NCBI RefSeq assembly: GCF_003987655.1
Contig: NZ_NGKC01000008.1
Coordinates: forward strand, 62,001 to 126,000
Origin: Vagococcus acidifermentans
GTDB lineage: Bacteria; Bacillota; Bacilli; Lactobacillales; Vagococcaceae
Reading direction: 5' to 3'
Length of the DNA: 64,000 bases
The position numbers and the translations under genes are program-made. The stretch's first letter is position 1, and each line of letters opens with the position of its first letter. The notes beneath the pieces were generated by a model. It saw only the letters and a list, made by a program, of their open reading frames with translations. It was not told the DNA's origin and searched no databases. Positions 1 to 9,048 of this stretch are shown piece by piece.

Positions 1-1277
1 ACGGCGAGGACGAGCGGTTGAATGTCGGACCGAAAGGCTTTACCGGCGAAAAATACGGCGGTGCGACATATTGGGACACGGAGGCGTATATCGTGCCGAT
101 GTATTTGTCGGTGGCAGACCCGCATGTCACACAGCAGCTGCTGAAATACCGTCACAACCAGCTGCCGGGGGCATTTCACAATGCCCGCCAGCAAGGGTTG
201 AAAGGTGCTTTGTACCCGATGGTCACTTTTACCGGTGTCGAATGCCACAATGAGTGGGAAATTACGTTTGAAGAAATTCACAGAAATGCCGCGATTGCCC
301 ATGCCATTTACAATTACACCATGTATACAGGTGATGAAGCGTATCTGGTGACAGACGGCATTGACGTCCTGGTTGCCATAGCCAGATTCTGGGCAGACCG
401 TGTGCATTATTCCGCACGCAACGACAAGTACATGATTCACGGCGTGACGGGACCAAACGAATATGAAAACAACGTCAACAACAACTGGTATACAAATACG
501 ATGGCCGTCTGGGTCTTGCGCTACACGCTCGAGTCCCTGAAAAAAGTAGCTGCTGACAAGGCAAAAGAGTTGGCGGTCACAGCAGACGAGCAGGCTAAAT
601 GGCAAGACATCATCGACAAGATGTATTACCCTGAGGACAAGGAGCTGGGCATTTTCGTGCAGCACGATACGTTCTTGGATAAGGACTTGCAGCCGGTGTC
701 GACACTTTCCAAAGAGGACTTGCCGCTCAACCAGAACTGGTCATGGGACAAAGTGCTGCGCTCGCCGTACATTAAACAGGCAGACGTGCTGCAAGCACTG
801 TACTTCCTGAATAACGAGTATACACTGGAAGAAAAACAGCGCAACTATGATTTCTATGAGCCGCTGACGGTTCACAAATCGTCCTTGTCGCCATGCGTGC
901 ACAGCATTTTGGCTGCCGAGCTGGGGATGGAAGAAAAAGCTGTCGAGCTGTATGCCCGGACCGCCCGTCTGGACTTGGACAATTACAACAATGACACAGA
1001 AGACGGCCTGCACATCACTTCCATGAGCGGCAGCTGGCTGTCGATTGTCCACGGCTTTGCAGGGATGCGGACGCTGGACGGCAGTTTGACCTTTGCACCG
1101 TTTTTGCCGCAAAACTGGCAAGGCTACAGCTTCAAAATCAACTACCGCGGCCGCTTGATTGATGTGGCTGTTTCGCGGGGAGAAGTGGTATTCAAACTAC
1201 TCAAAGGTGCTGCGCTTGATGTGACCGTCTGCGGGCAGCCAATGCGTCTGACAGACAGCAGCCGCGTGACATTGTAA
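1..1277 (+). CDS. mapA: Maltose (GH65 family) phosphorylase, 3' part
   Basis: The frame is open to the left edge of the window (codons from base 3), so the gene is cut at its 5' end and about 425 C-terminal residues remain. GH65 phosphorylases split an alpha-glucosyl disaccharide with phosphate into beta-glucose-1-phosphate and glucose. The GPNEYE motif (Glu codon at 459-461) matches the region of the general acid in maltose phosphorylases, and the upstream [13 protein letters not shown] block is typical of the (alpha/alpha)6 barrel. The C-terminal beta-sandwich is complete. The next gene, beta-phosphoglucomutase, uses the product, which supports a maltose role. Trehalose or kojibiose phosphorylase cannot be excluded without the N-terminus. 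Confidence 0.9.
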   Translation, partial: GEDERLNVGPKGFTGEKYGGATYWDTEAYIVPMYLSVADPHVTQQLLKYRHNQLPGAFHNARQQGLKGALYPMVTFTGVECHNEWEITFEEIHRNAAIAHAIYNYTMYTGDEAYLVTDGIDVLVAIARFWADRVHYSARNDKYMIHGVTGPNEYENNVNNNWYTNTMAVWVLRYTLESLKKVAADKAKELAVTADEQAKWQDIIDKMYYPEDKELGIFVQHDTFLDKDLQPVSTLSKEDLPLNQNWSWDKVLRSPYIKQADVLQALYFLNNEYTLEEKQRNYDFYEPLTVHKSSLSPCVHSILAAELGMEEKAVELYARTARLDLDNYNNDTEDGLHITSMSGSWLSIVHGFAGMRTLDGSLTFAPFLPQNWQGYSFKINYRGRLIDVAVSRGEVVFKLLKGAALDVTVCGQPMRLTDSSRVTL

Positions 1278-1306
1278 GAAAAAATGACAGTCAGTGAAAG
1301 GATAAG

Positions 1307-1969
1307 ATGATGGCGATTAAAGGATTTGTATTTGATTTGGACGGTGTCATCACCGATTCGGCAGAGTATCATTATATTGCCTGGAAAAATTTGGCAGCCG
1401 GACTGGGCATTGAGCTGGACCGCGCATTTAACGAACAGCTAAAAGGCATCTCGCGGATGGATTCGCTCAACAGGATTTTGGCCTACGGCAATCAGTCTGA
1501 CATGTATGATGCGGCGCAGAAAGAAGCACTCGCTCAGAAGAAAAACGACGAGTATGTCAAACTGATTCAGCAGGTGACGCCGGCAGATATCCTGCCGGGC
1601 ATCAGCGAGTTGTTTGCGGATTTAAAGGCAGCCGGCATTCGCATTGCCTTGGCATCAGCGAGCAAGAACGGTCCGTTTATTTTGGAACGGCTGGGATTGA
1701 TGGCTCAAGTCGATACAATCGTTGACCCGGCAGAGTTGGCAAACGGCAAGCCTGACCCGGAAATTTTTCTCAAAGCAGCGGAACAGCTGAACTTGGCGCC
1801 GGCCGAATGTGTCGGCGTGGAAGATGCCGAAGCCGGGATAGAGGCAATCAACCGTGCGGGGATGTTCTCGGTCGGGGTCGGCACGAAAGAGGCAATGAAA
1901 GATGCTGATTACTATGTAACATCGACGCAAGAGCTGAAATTATCAGAGATTCTGCGGCGGGCATCGTAA
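1307..1969 (+). CDS. pgmB: Beta-phosphoglucomutase
   Basis: This 220-residue cytoplasmic HAD-superfamily enzyme converts beta-glucose-1-phosphate to glucose-6-phosphate. The nucleophile motif DLDGVITD places Asp10 and Asp12 as the catalytic pair. ASASKNGPF matches motif II and GKPDPEIF/GVEDAEAG match motifs III and IV. Full length fits the family. It lies 29 bases after the phosphorylase gene, so the two probably form the end of a maltose operon. Two ATG codons stand in tandem at 1307 and 1310 behind AAAGGA, and either could initiate. A strong terminator follows. Confidence 0.93.
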   Translation: MMAIKGFVFDLDGVITDSAEYHYIAWKNLAAGLGIELDRAFNEQLKGISRMDSLNRILAYGNQSDMYDAAQKEALAQKKNDEYVKLIQQVTPADILPGISELFADLKAAGIRIALASASKNGPFILERLGLMAQVDTIVDPAELANGKPDPEIFLKAAEQLNLAPAECVGVEDAEAGIEAINRAGMFSVGVGTKEAMKDADYYVTSTQELKLSEILRRAS

Positions 1970-1979
1970 CAAGACAATG

Positions 1980-2019
1980 AAACAGCGGACAGGAAAAGAA
2001 CACCTGCCGCTGTTTTTTT
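1980..2019 (+). terminator. Rho-independent terminator after pgmB
   Basis: AACAGCGG-A-CAGG pairs with CCTG-CCGCTGTT across a short A-rich loop, followed by a run of T. Confidence 0.85.
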
Positions 2020-2120
2020 GTGTGCTTTCACAGTGGAACAAGGCGTGAAAGCTAGAATAATCCGCTATTAAATGATAAAATGTAACAGTTAGAAAGAAAG
2101 CGAAAAAAGGAAGTGAATCT

Positions 2121-3050
2121 GTGTTAACAGTTAAGGAATTAGTCAATGAACTCCAGCTGGAAGTCGTCTCCGGCGACAACTATTTGGAGCGTGAAATAAA
2201 ATCAAGCGAAATTTCAAGACCCGGTCTGGAGCTGACAGGCTATTTCAGCTATTATGCCCACGACCGCATTCAATTATTCGGTAAAAAAGAATCCACGTTT
2301 TCTGACCAAATGACCTCAGAGGAACGCTACATTATCTTTAAGCGTCTGTGCGGGGAAGAAACGCCTGTTTTTGTGTTTGCAAGAGATTTAACAGTGCCGG
2401 AAGAGCTCAGCAAAGTGGCAACCGACAAGCACATCCCGATTCTACGTTCGCCAATCCCGACATCGCGGATTTCCGGCGTGATTTCCAATTTTGTCGAAAG
2501 CAAGCTGGCAGAACGGACAACAATCCACGGGGTATTGGTCGAAGTTTACGGCTTAGGTGTATTGATTCAGGGACAAAGCGGTATCGGCAAAAGCGAGACC
2601 GCACTTGAACTGATTAAAAAAGGACACCGGCTGATTGCGGATGACCGCGTGGATATTTATCAGCAAGATGAACGGACGATTATCGGCGAACCGCCGAAAA
2701 TTTTGGAACATCTAATGGAAATCCGCGGTATCGGCATCATCGACGTGATGAATCTGTTCGGTGCCAGTTCTGTCAGAAACCATGCCCACATATCATTGGT
2801 GGCCAATCTGGAAAACTGGACGCAGGACAATTCATTCGACCGCCTTGGCAGCGAGCCGGAAACGATTCTTCTGGCCAATGTACCAGTGCCGAAAATTTCA
2901 ATTCCTGTTTCAACCGGGCGTAACGTGTCAATCATGATTGAAGTGGCGGCCATGAATTTTCGGGCAAAGAGTCTGGGATACGACGCTTCGAAAAAATTCG
3001 AAGAAAATCTGACACGCCTGATAGAGGAAAATTCAAACGAGACGAAGTGA
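2121..3050 (+). CDS. hprK: HPr kinase/phosphorylase
   Basis: This bifunctional enzyme phosphorylates and dephosphorylates HPr on Ser46 and is the sensor for carbon catabolite repression in Firmicutes. The 309 residues match the usual length. The N-terminal domain spans about 1-130. The Walker A motif GQSGIGKS is at 151-158, IADDRVD at about 172-178, and the HprK signature MEIRGIGIIDV near 200-212. GTG at 2121 is the start, with AAAGGAAGTGA in front. It opens a conserved operon with lgt, ppaX, gpsA and galU. PpaX removes the pyrophosphate made by the phosphorolysis reaction, so the neighbourhood fits. Confidence 0.96.
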   Translation: MLTVKELVNELQLEVVSGDNYLEREIKSSEISRPGLELTGYFSYYAHDRIQLFGKKESTFSDQMTSEERYIIFKRLCGEETPVFVFARDLTVPEELSKVATDKHIPILRSPIPTSRISGVISNFVESKLAERTTIHGVLVEVYGLGVLIQGQSGIGKSETALELIKKGHRLIADDRVDIYQQDERTIIGEPPKILEHLMEIRGIGIIDVMNLFGASSVRNHAHISLVANLENWTQDNSFDRLGSEPETILLANVPVPKISIPVSTGRNVSIMIEVAAMNFRAKSLGYDASKKFEENLTRLIEENSNETK

Positions 3051-3060
3051 GGAGAAGAGC

Positions 3061-3879
3061 ATGGCAGCATATATTGATCCGACGGCATTTACATTCTTCG
3101 GCATCGACATCAAATGGTACGCGATTATCATCGTGTCGGGCATTGTGCTGGCCGTCTGGCTGGCCAACAAAGAAGCAGTCAAAGTCGGACTGCGCGAAGA
3201 CGACATCACCGACTTTATTTTATGGGCGCTGCCGCTGGCATTTATCGGCGCACGGCTGTACTATATCATCTTTGATGACTGGCGCTATTATCTGGAAAAC
3301 CCGCTGATGATTCTGGCTTTTCGAAACGGCGGACTGGCCATTTACGGTGGCTTGATTGCCGGCGGACTGGTGGTTTACTTTTTCACACGCTACCACTTTA
3401 TTTCAACTTGGAAGTTTTTAGATGTCGCAGCACCGAGCGTGATTATTGCGCAATCCATCGGCCGCTGGGGAAATTTCATGAACCACGAAGCATTTGGCGG
3501 CAACACGACCCGCAGTTTTCTGGAAGGCCTGCATTTGCCTGAGTTTATCATTGACAACATGTACATCGACGGCATTTACCGGCAGCCGACTTTTTTATAT
3601 GAAAGTCTGTGGAACCTGCTCGGTTTTATCGTTCTGATTGTTTTGCGCCGCCGGAAAGAATTTTTCCGCGAAGGCGAGATTTTTCTCAGCTATTTGCTGT
3701 GGTACGGATTCGGACGCTTCTTTATCGAAGGGATGCGCACCGACAGTCTGATGGTTTTCGGACAGCTGCGGGTTTCGCAGCTGTTGTCGGCAGTCTTGTT
3801 CTTGGCGGCGGCAGGACTGATTGTTTACCGCAGAAAAGTGGTACAATCGCCTTATTATGACCGTAAAAAGGAGAAGTGA
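3061..3879 (+). CDS. lgt: Prolipoprotein diacylglyceryl transferase
   Basis: This inner-membrane enzyme moves diacylglycerol from phosphatidylglycerol to the lipobox cysteine of prolipoproteins. The 272-residue protein is polytopic, with about seven hydrophobic segments. The signature GRWGNFMNHEAFG (residues about 134-146) holds the conserved Arg, Asn and Glu, and GGLAIYGGLIAGG is at about 90-102. The ATG at 3061 follows GGAG and lies ten bases after hprK, so the genes are probably cotranscribed. No internal irregularity is seen. Confidence 0.96.
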   Translation: MAAYIDPTAFTFFGIDIKWYAIIIVSGIVLAVWLANKEAVKVGLREDDITDFILWALPLAFIGARLYYIIFDDWRYYLENPLMILAFRNGGLAIYGGLIAGGLVVYFFTRYHFISTWKFLDVAAPSVIIAQSIGRWGNFMNHEAFGGNTTRSFLEGLHLPEFIIDNMYIDGIYRQPTFLYESLWNLLGFIVLIVLRRRKEFFREGEIFLSYLLWYGFGRFFIEGMRTDSLMVFGQLRVSQLLSAVLFLAAAGLIVYRRKVVQSPYYDRKKEK

Positions 3880-3881
3880 TT

Positions 3882-4526
3882 ATGACGGCCATTGATACGA
3901 TTTTATTTGATTTTGACGGCACACTGGGGGATACGAACCGCTTGATCGCGGAATCTTATCTGTATGTATTCGACAAGTATTTTCCCGGCCAGTATGATTT
4001 GAACAGCGTGCGGAAGTTTAACAGTCCGCCGCTCTACGACGTTTTTGCCGAAGTCTACCCGGAGGATCCGCAAAAACTGGTGGATGAGTACCGGGCATTC
4101 AATCAGGAAAAGCACGATGAACTGATCCGGCCGTTTCCGCATGTGACAGAAGCGCTGGATGAACTGAAACACCACCACCTGCAGCTGGCAGTGGTCTCGA
4201 CGAAAAAGCGGAGTGTGCTGAACCGGGGGCTGAGCGCTCTGAATCTGACTGGCTATTTTGACGTGATTTTAGGCGGCGATGAGTATCAACATGCCAAACC
4301 GGCACCGGACGGACTGGATACAGCTGTCACGCTGCTTGGCGCAGAAAAGGAGCAGAGCATCATGGTCGGCGACAACTGGCATGACATCGAAGCAGCGAAT
4401 CAGGCGAAGATGCGCGGCGTTTTTGTGGAATGGTCTGAAAAGCCGCTCACGGAAATCTTGCCTTACAAGCCTTATAAAACTGTAAAGAGTATGTTAGAAT
4501 TAACTTCATGGGTTCTTTCTAGCTAA
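3882..4526 (+). CDS. ppaX: HAD-family pyrophosphatase PpaX-like
   Basis: This HAD hydrolase has the nucleophile motif DFDGTLGDT (Asp10, Asp12), a VVSTKKR motif with the catalytic Lys, and GDNWHDIEA for Mg binding. In Bacillus, PpaX hydrolyses the pyrophosphate released when HprK dephosphorylates HPr, and its place in the hprK-lgt operon is the main reason for the name. A GTG at 3876 is in frame but sits two bases from the GGAG. The ATG at 3882 has an eight-base spacing and is preferred, giving 214 residues. Phosphoglycolate phosphatase-like activity is an alternative. Confidence 0.85.
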   Translation: MTAIDTILFDFDGTLGDTNRLIAESYLYVFDKYFPGQYDLNSVRKFNSPPLYDVFAEVYPEDPQKLVDEYRAFNQEKHDELIRPFPHVTEALDELKHHHLQLAVVSTKKRSVLNRGLSALNLTGYFDVILGGDEYQHAKPAPDGLDTAVTLLGAEKEQSIMVGDNWHDIEAANQAKMRGVFVEWSEKPLTEILPYKPYKTVKSMLELTSWVLSS

Positions 4527-4549
4527 TTAAACGGAGGAAAAAAAGAAGA

Positions 4550-5572
4550 ATGATCAAACAAAAAGTTGCCGTTTTAGGTGCCGGTTCTTGGGGCACAGCA
4601 CTGGCAAAAACGCTCGTGGAAAACGGACACGATGTGATGATATGGGGCAATCACGAAAAGCAGATTGACGAAATCAATGAACACCACACCAATACGCATT
4701 ATTTGCCGGACGTCAAATTGCCGGAAGCACTGAAAGGCACGCTTGATTTGGCAGCTTGTATTGCAGATGCGGACGCGGTGCTGTTTGTCGTGCCGACCAA
4801 AGCAACACGTGAAGTTGCAGCCAAATTTGCAGCAGTGTGCCAAAACAAACCGGTCGTCATCCATGCCAGCAAAGGGCTGGAGAAAGACACGCACAAGCGG
4901 ATTTCAGTCGTACTGGCGGAAGAAATACCGGCAGACAAGCGGCAAGACATTGTGGTGCTGTCAGGCCCCAGCCATGCGGAAGAAGTGGCTGTCCGGGATG
5001 TCACGACCATTACGGCAGCGAGTGAAAACTTGGCGTCTGCCGAATATGTGCAGTCACTGTTCTCAAATGAATATTTCCGGATATACACGAATCAGGATGT
5101 CATCGGCGTGGAAACCGGCGCAGCGCTCAAAAATATCATTGCGCTGGGTGCCGGCGCACTGCACGGTTTAGGCTTCGGGGATAATGCCAAGGCAGCCATC
5201 ATGACCCGGGGACTGGCGGAAATCAGCCGTCTTGGTGTCGCAATGGGCGCAGACCCGCTGACATTTATCGGCTTGAGCGGCGTCGGCGATTTGATTGTCA
5301 CCTGCACCAGCGTCCACTCGCGTAACTGGCGTGCCGGTGATTTGCTCGGAAAAGGGCACAAGCTGGACGGTATCCTCGAAAACATGGGCATGATTGTGGA
5401 AGGTGTTTCCACCACCCGTGCCGCTTATGAACTGGCGCAGGAGATGGGAATCGAGATGCCCATCACACAGGCGATTTACGATGTGCTGTACAATGATGTC
5501 GACGTTGACGACGCGATACGGGCCATCATGCTCAGAGATTACAAATCCGAACAAGAATTTACGTTTAACTAA
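4550..5572 (+). CDS. gpsA: NAD(P)-dependent glycerol-3-phosphate dehydrogenase
   Basis: The enzyme reduces dihydroxyacetone phosphate to sn-glycerol-3-phosphate for phospholipid and teichoic-acid synthesis. Residues 10-21 form the Rossmann loop [12 protein letters not shown]. The [15 protein letters not shown] block carries the catalytic Lys, and [14 protein letters not shown] and RNW follow as in the family. The length of 340 is normal. The ATG follows GGAGG with a long purine spacer. It is cotranscribed with galU, so the operon supplies precursors for membrane lipids and glycosylated envelope polymers. Confidence 0.97.
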   Translation: MIKQKVAVLGAGSWGTALAKTLVENGHDVMIWGNHEKQIDEINEHHTNTHYLPDVKLPEALKGTLDLAACIADADAVLFVVPTKATREVAAKFAAVCQNKPVVIHASKGLEKDTHKRISVVLAEEIPADKRQDIVVLSGPSHAEEVAVRDVTTITAASENLASAEYVQSLFSNEYFRIYTNQDVIGVETGAALKNIIALGAGALHGLGFGDNAKAAIMTRGLAEISRLGVAMGADPLTFIGLSGVGDLIVTCTSVHSRNWRAGDLLGKGHKLDGILENMGMIVEGVSTTRAAYELAQEMGIEMPITQAIYDVLYNDVDVDDAIRAIMLRDYKSEQEFTFN

Positions 5573-5583
5573 GGAGGAAGAAG

Positions 5584-6486
5584 ATGCAAAAAGTGAGAAA
5601 GGCAGTTATTCCAGCTGCTGGACTGGGGACACGTTTTCTGCCGGCAACCAAAGCCATGGCCAAAGAGATGCTGCCGATCGTTGATAAACCGACGATCCAG
5701 TTTATCGTAGAAGAAGCCAGAGAAGCCGGTATAGAAGATATTTTAATCGTTACCGGCAAGGCGAAGCGGCCGATTGAGGACCACTTCGATTCCAACTTGG
5801 AACTTGAAATGAATCTGAAGGAAAAAGGCAAGACGGAATTGTTGAAGCTGGTGGAAGAAACGACCGGATTGAACCTGCACTTTATCCGCCAATCCCATCC
5901 GCTGGGTTTGGGGCATGCTGTGCTGCAGGCAAAATCCTTCGTTGCCAATGAGCCGTTTGTCGTCATGCTGGGCGATGACATCATGTCTGACAAGGTTCCG
6001 TTGACTAAACAGCTGATGACCAATTACGATAAAACTCATGCGTCAACGATTGCTGTCATGGAAGTGCCGCGCGAAGAAACAAACCGCTACGGCATCATCA
6101 ACCCGGGCGAACAAGTCGCCAAAAATGTGTTCAATGTCATCAACTTCGTCGAAAAGCCGCCGGTTGAAGAAGCACCGAGCAATATGGCGATTATCGGACG
6201 CTACTTGCTGACGCCGGAGATTTTCAACATTTTGGAAAATCAGAAGCCCGGCGCAGGCGGAGAAATTCAGCTGACCGATGCAATTGATTCGCTGAATAAA
6301 ATCCAACGCGTCTTTGCCTTGAATTTCACAGGAACACGCTATGATGTGGGCGACAAATTCGGCTTCATGAAAACCAGTATCGAATACGGTCTGCAACATC
6401 CGGAAGTGAAAGATGATTTGACTCAGCTGATTCTCGACTTGAGCGACCAGATCCGCGCTGAGAAAAAACCAAAAACAAAAGAGTAA
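5584..6486 (+). CDS. galU: UTP-glucose-1-phosphate uridylyltransferase
   Basis: This cytoplasmic nucleotidyltransferase makes UDP-glucose for glycolipids, teichoic-acid decoration and exopolysaccharides. The N-terminal motif [19 protein letters not shown] and the VDKPTIQFI block are diagnostic. VMLGDDI and NFVEKPP complete the sugar-nucleotide site. The 300 residues match the family. It starts 11 bases after gpsA behind AAGGAGG and ends the operon at a terminator. Confidence 0.97.
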   Translation: MQKVRKAVIPAAGLGTRFLPATKAMAKEMLPIVDKPTIQFIVEEAREAGIEDILIVTGKAKRPIEDHFDSNLELEMNLKEKGKTELLKLVEETTGLNLHFIRQSHPLGLGHAVLQAKSFVANEPFVVMLGDDIMSDKVPLTKQLMTNYDKTHASTIAVMEVPREETNRYGIINPGEQVAKNVFNVINFVEKPPVEEAPSNMAIIGRYLLTPEIFNILENQKPGAGGEIQLTDAIDSLNKIQRVFALNFTGTRYDVGDKFGFMKTSIEYGLQHPEVKDDLTQLILDLSDQIRAEKKPKTKE

Positions 6487-6492
6487 TCAATG

Positions 6493-6522
6493 AAAAGAAG
6501 GAATGTACTTCCTTCTTTTTAT
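6493..6522 (+). terminator. Terminator after galU
   Basis: AGAAGGAA pairs with TTCCTTCT across a four-to-five base loop, followed by T-rich sequence. Confidence 0.8.
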
Positions 6523-6547
6523 TGTCGCAAGCAGGAGGACATGACAA

Positions 6548-7540
6548 ATGGAAATCACACAAGCGATACTGCATGTGCTGGACAAGGAAGCCAATACACT
6601 GGTCTGTTCCCAAAAGGAACTGGACATCACTGAGTATGCAGTCAAAAATTATTTGGAAAGTATTGTGAAACGTCTGCAAAAAGCTGATGTCAAACTCGGC
6701 AAGCTGGCGGAGAGTTCCGATGTGGCGCAAGTCGTCACCAATGACGCCCTCGATTTCGTTGACCAGAGCAGCGAGTTGGCAAAGCTGCTGTTTGACTTGG
6801 TTGCAGTCGGGGAAGATATACCCGGCGGCGACTTGCTGGTATTTACCGCCCGCACGTTTGACGAGGAGCCGCTTTTGGGACTGGTCAAGCTGAACTACAA
6901 GCCCTTTTTCACCCATTATGTGGACTATGTGGACGATGAAATGCGCAATAATATCATTGTCAATAAAACGATACTCCCTGCTTTGACCCAAAAACTGGAT
7001 GAATTTGCCCTGATTAATGTTGACACGCTGGAAACGCAGCTGGTTGAAAAGAAGTATCTGTTTGAAGGAGAGAAAGTCCAGCTGTGGTCGGAGCGGTTTT
7101 TACAAGTTGATCCGACTCCGACGGTGACGGAGAATATTAAAATCGTCAAAAAGGCGGTGAAGGAAGTCGCCGACAAATACAATGAAGAAAAATTCATCAG
7201 CATGTCCAATGTGCAGCAGGCCGTATTTGAAAGCATCGAAGAAGACGGCATCATCAGTAAAGAGCATATTGCCGACGTCGTATTTGAAGACAATGCCTCA
7301 GCCAAAACCGAGTATTTGGAAAAAATGGCGCAAACCCGCTTTACGGAGCATGTGCCGATGGACGTGCCGAAATATGAAAAAAAATACAGCAAACAAAAAT
7401 TTAAACTAGCCAACGGGATTGAACTGTCGATTCCTGTTGACGTGTTTAAAAACAAAGACCTGGTGGAGTTCATCAACAATCCTGACGGCACCATCTCAGT
7501 GATGATTAAAAACGTGGAGGATATTGTCAGCAAATTTTAA
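6548..7540 (+). CDS. Nucleoid-associated protein (NdpA/NA37 family)
   Basis: The 330-residue protein begins MEITQAILHVLDKEA and ends SVMIKNVEDIVSKF, the pattern of the NA37/NdpA family of nucleoid-associated proteins. In enterobacteria YejK/NdpA binds the nucleoid; the role in Firmicutes is not established. The protein is acidic and soluble with no signal peptide. An AGGAGG site precedes the ATG. It stands alone between two terminators, so it is probably a single-gene transcript. The family call rests on overall sequence pattern rather than a catalytic motif. Confidence 0.75.
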   Translation: MEITQAILHVLDKEANTLVCSQKELDITEYAVKNYLESIVKRLQKADVKLGKLAESSDVAQVVTNDALDFVDQSSELAKLLFDLVAVGEDIPGGDLLVFTARTFDEEPLLGLVKLNYKPFFTHYVDYVDDEMRNNIIVNKTILPALTQKLDEFALINVDTLETQLVEKKYLFEGEKVQLWSERFLQVDPTPTVTENIKIVKKAVKEVADKYNEEKFISMSNVQQAVFESIEEDGIISKEHIADVVFEDNASAKTEYLEKMAQTRFTEHVPMDVPKYEKKYSKQKFKLANGIELSIPVDVFKNKDLVEFINNPDGTISVMIKNVEDIVSKF

Positions 7541-7554
7541 CCGTATGGCCAAGC

Positions 7555-7596
7555 AAAAAAGACAGGGAAATCGTCAAAGATTTTCCTGTCTTTTAA
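7555..7596. terminator. Bidirectional terminator
   Basis: GACAGGGAAATC pairs with GATTTTCCTGTC, flanked by A6 on the left and TTTT on the right. It can end the gene at 6548-7540 and the convergent small membrane-protein gene. Confidence 0.85.
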
Positions 7597-7642
7597 AATA
7601 AACGGTCAGTCAAAAAGGCACTGCGTCGTATCACGGGGCAAG

Positions 7643-7846
7643 CTACTGCTGGTGTTTGTAGACATAGCCGTCCTGATAGTAGCGCTTGTACTGTGTACGG
7701 CGGTAACTTTTTTCATCCCAAAGCATAAACCAGATGAGGACCAGAGGCGCTATCGTCAGCAAAGCAATCTTCCAGCCAAGCATGCCCAGAACCACACCCA
7801 CCAATAAAACCACTAATAATAATGCATATCTTCTAATTGCTGCCAT
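7643..7846 (-). CDS. Small two-helix membrane protein under LexA-type control
   Basis: A 67-residue protein of unknown family. Residues about 7-22 and 26-44 are strongly hydrophobic and form two predicted membrane helices. The remaining 20 or so residues are polar and rich in Tyr, Arg and Lys. There is no LysM domain, so it is not a plain YneA. The ATG at 7846 is preferred over an upstream in-frame GTG at 7855 because GAGGTGA then sits seven bases away. Its promoter carries two SOS boxes (see 7868-7917) and it lies just downstream of lexA, in the same orientation but after a lexA terminator. By analogy with YneA and SosA, an SOS-induced division regulator is plausible, but this is inference. 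Confidence 0.75.
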   Translation of the reverse strand: MAAIRRYALLLVVLLVGVVLGMLGWKIALLTIAPLVLIWFMLWDEKSYRRTQYKRYYQDGYVYKHQQ

Positions 7847-7867
7847 TTTTCTCACCTCATAAGTTAT

Positions 7868-7917
7868 GGAACGTTTGTTCGTATCTATATTATACGAATA
7901 AACGTTCGCTTTGTAAA
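7868..7917 (-). promoter_or_regulatory. SOS-controlled promoter with two LexA boxes
   Basis: On the minus strand the -35 TTTACA (7917-7912) is 17 bases from the -10 TATAAT (7894-7889). One box, CGAACGTTTATTCG (7908-7895), fills the spacer and has one mismatch in its GAAC/GTTC arms. The second, with a perfect GAACNNNNGTTC core (7880-7869), lies just downstream of the -10 over the expected transcription start. Box centres are 27 bases apart. The Gram-positive LexA consensus is CGAACRNRYGTTYC. Confidence 0.85.
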
Positions 7918-7926
7918 GAGGGAATT

Positions 7927-7953
7927 TAAAAAAGCATGAAAATCATGCTTTAA
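7927..7953 (-). terminator. Terminator of lexA
   Basis: On the minus strand AAAGCATGA pairs with TCATGCTTT and a T run follows. The stem overlaps the lexA stop codon and separates lexA from the SOS promoter downstream. Confidence 0.75.
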
Positions 7954-8570
7954 ATGTGGCTGCGGTAAAGACCGACGACTTTGCCGAGTATTGTTACAGT
8001 GTCGAGAATAATCGGCATCAGCTGGTCATTTTCCGGTTGCAGCCGGAAGTGGTTTTTTTCTTTGTAGAATCGTTTGCAGGTTGCCTCGTCTTCGGCGGTC
8101 ATGGCGATGACAACATCGCCGTTGTCGGCAGTTGCCTGCTTACGGACAATCACATGGTCGCCGTCAAATATTCCGGCGTTGATCATACTGTCGCCCCGGA
8201 TCGTCAGCATGAAGAGCGAATTGTCCTCGTACTTCAAATCAGGCGGAATCGGGAAGAAATCAGACGCATCTTCCACTGCCAAAATCGGTTCCCCGGCTGT
8301 GACAGTTCCCAGCATCGGAATGACATTGGGACGGATGCCGATGGATTTCAAACCGGCGGCAGTCAGTTCGATGGCGCGCGGTTTTGTCGGATCGCGCTGG
8401 ATAAGACCTTTCTTTTCCAAACGGGACAAATGGCCGTGAACTGTCGAGGTGGAGGATAAATCGACCGCTTCCCCGATTTCACGGACAGTCGGCGGATATC
8501 CTTTTTCTTCGACCTGGTCGTAAATATATTGTAATACCTGAAGCTGGCGCGTTGATCGTTTGTTTGTCAT
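7950..8570 (-). CDS. lexA: LexA repressor of the SOS response
   Basis: The 206-residue repressor has an N-terminal winged helix (residues about 1-65, with [16 protein letters not shown]) and a C-terminal S24-type self-cleavage domain. The cleavage site is Ala92-Gly93 in TVTAGEP. The catalytic Ser128 lies in RGDSM, and Lys166 in ATCKRFYK. RecA-stimulated self-cleavage inactivates such repressors after DNA damage. ATG at 8570 follows GAGGG. The gene diverges from a DUF896 gene as in Bacillus. Its own promoter has a LexA box at 8627-8640, which indicates autoregulation. Confidence 0.97.
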   Translation of the reverse strand: MTNKRSTRQLQVLQYIYDQVEEKGYPPTVREIGEAVDLSSTSTVHGHLSRLEKKGLIQRDPTKPRAIELTAAGLKSIGIRPNVIPMLGTVTAGEPILAVEDASDFFPIPPDLKYEDNSLFMLTIRGDSMINAGIFDGDHVIVRKQATADNGDVVIAMTAEDEATCKRFYKEKNHFRLQPENDQLMPIILDTVTILGKVVGLYRSHI

Positions 8571-8602
8571 GAATATCCCTCACTTAAGGTGGTTTACTAA
8601 AG

Positions 8603-8640
8603 TCTACCATAACCGCTGTTAAAAATCAAACATCCGTTCG
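8603..8640 (-). promoter_or_regulatory. lexA promoter with SOS box
   Basis: On the minus strand CGAACGGATGTTTG (8640-8627) matches the CGAACRNRYGTTYC consensus at 13 of 14 positions. It overlaps the edge of a -35-like TTGATT, and a -10-like TAGACT follows at 17 bases. This fits LexA autorepression. Confidence 0.75.
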
Positions 8641-8652
8641 CATTCGCATTCG

Positions 8653-8681
8653 TTGTGTTTTTGCATAAATTACGATACTAT
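8653..8681 (+). promoter_or_regulatory. Promoter for the DUF896 gene
   Basis: TTGTGT (8653-8658) and TACTAT (8676-8681) are 17 bases apart, 25 bases before the ATG at 8706. The lexA SOS box lies just upstream. Confidence 0.5.
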
Positions 8682-8705
8682 ATGACTATCTGGGAGGAAT
8701 GGAAC

Positions 8706-8945
8706 ATGTTATCAAAAGAAAAAATGACCCGCATTAATTTTTTGGCTAAAAAAGCCAAAGCAGAGGGCCTGACGCCGGCTGAAAAAGCAGAGCAGAAGCG
8801 TCTCCGCGAAGAATATATCAAAGTGTTCAGAACAGGCATGCGTCATCATATCGAATCCATGAAAGTGGTTGATCCGGAAGGCAATGATGTGACGCCTGAA
8901 AAAGTTAAGAAAATTCAGAAAAGAAAAGGACTGCATGGGAGATAA
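8706..8945 (+). CDS. DUF896 (YnzC family) small protein
   Basis: This 79-residue basic, helical protein starts [20 protein letters not shown] and has the [17 protein letters not shown] segment typical of the DUF896/YnzC family. ATG at 8706 follows GGGAGGA at good spacing; an in-frame TTG at 8655 has no ribosome site. In Bacillus the orthologue lies in the lexA-yneA-yneB-ynzC cluster, and the same link to lexA is kept here, though divergent. The molecular function is unknown. It ends near the tkt promoter. Confidence 0.85.
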   Translation: MLSKEKMTRINFLAKKAKAEGLTPAEKAEQKRLREEYIKVFRTGMRHHIESMKVVDPEGNDVTPEKVKKIQKRKGLHGR

Positions 8946-8974
8946 TTGTCGGAAACTTACAAAAGAGCATTGCT

Positions 8975-9003
8975 TTTCATCAATGAAACGTGTAAAATAT
9001 AAT
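8975..9003 (+). promoter_or_regulatory. Likely tkt promoter
   Basis: TTTCAT (8975-8980) and TATAAT (8998-9003) are separated by 17 bases and precede the transketolase start at 9049. Confidence 0.55.
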
Positions 9004-9048
9004 ATAAGTAAAAAAAACCTAAAACCTATTATGGAAGGAATGATTAAT

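Noticed and set aside
741-1121. Long minus-strand frame inside the phosphorylase gene, and many similar frames inside addA, addB, tkt and other genes
   Set aside because: They lie opposite strongly supported genes, lack ribosome sites and have the odd residue mix of antisense frames in balanced-GC coding DNA.
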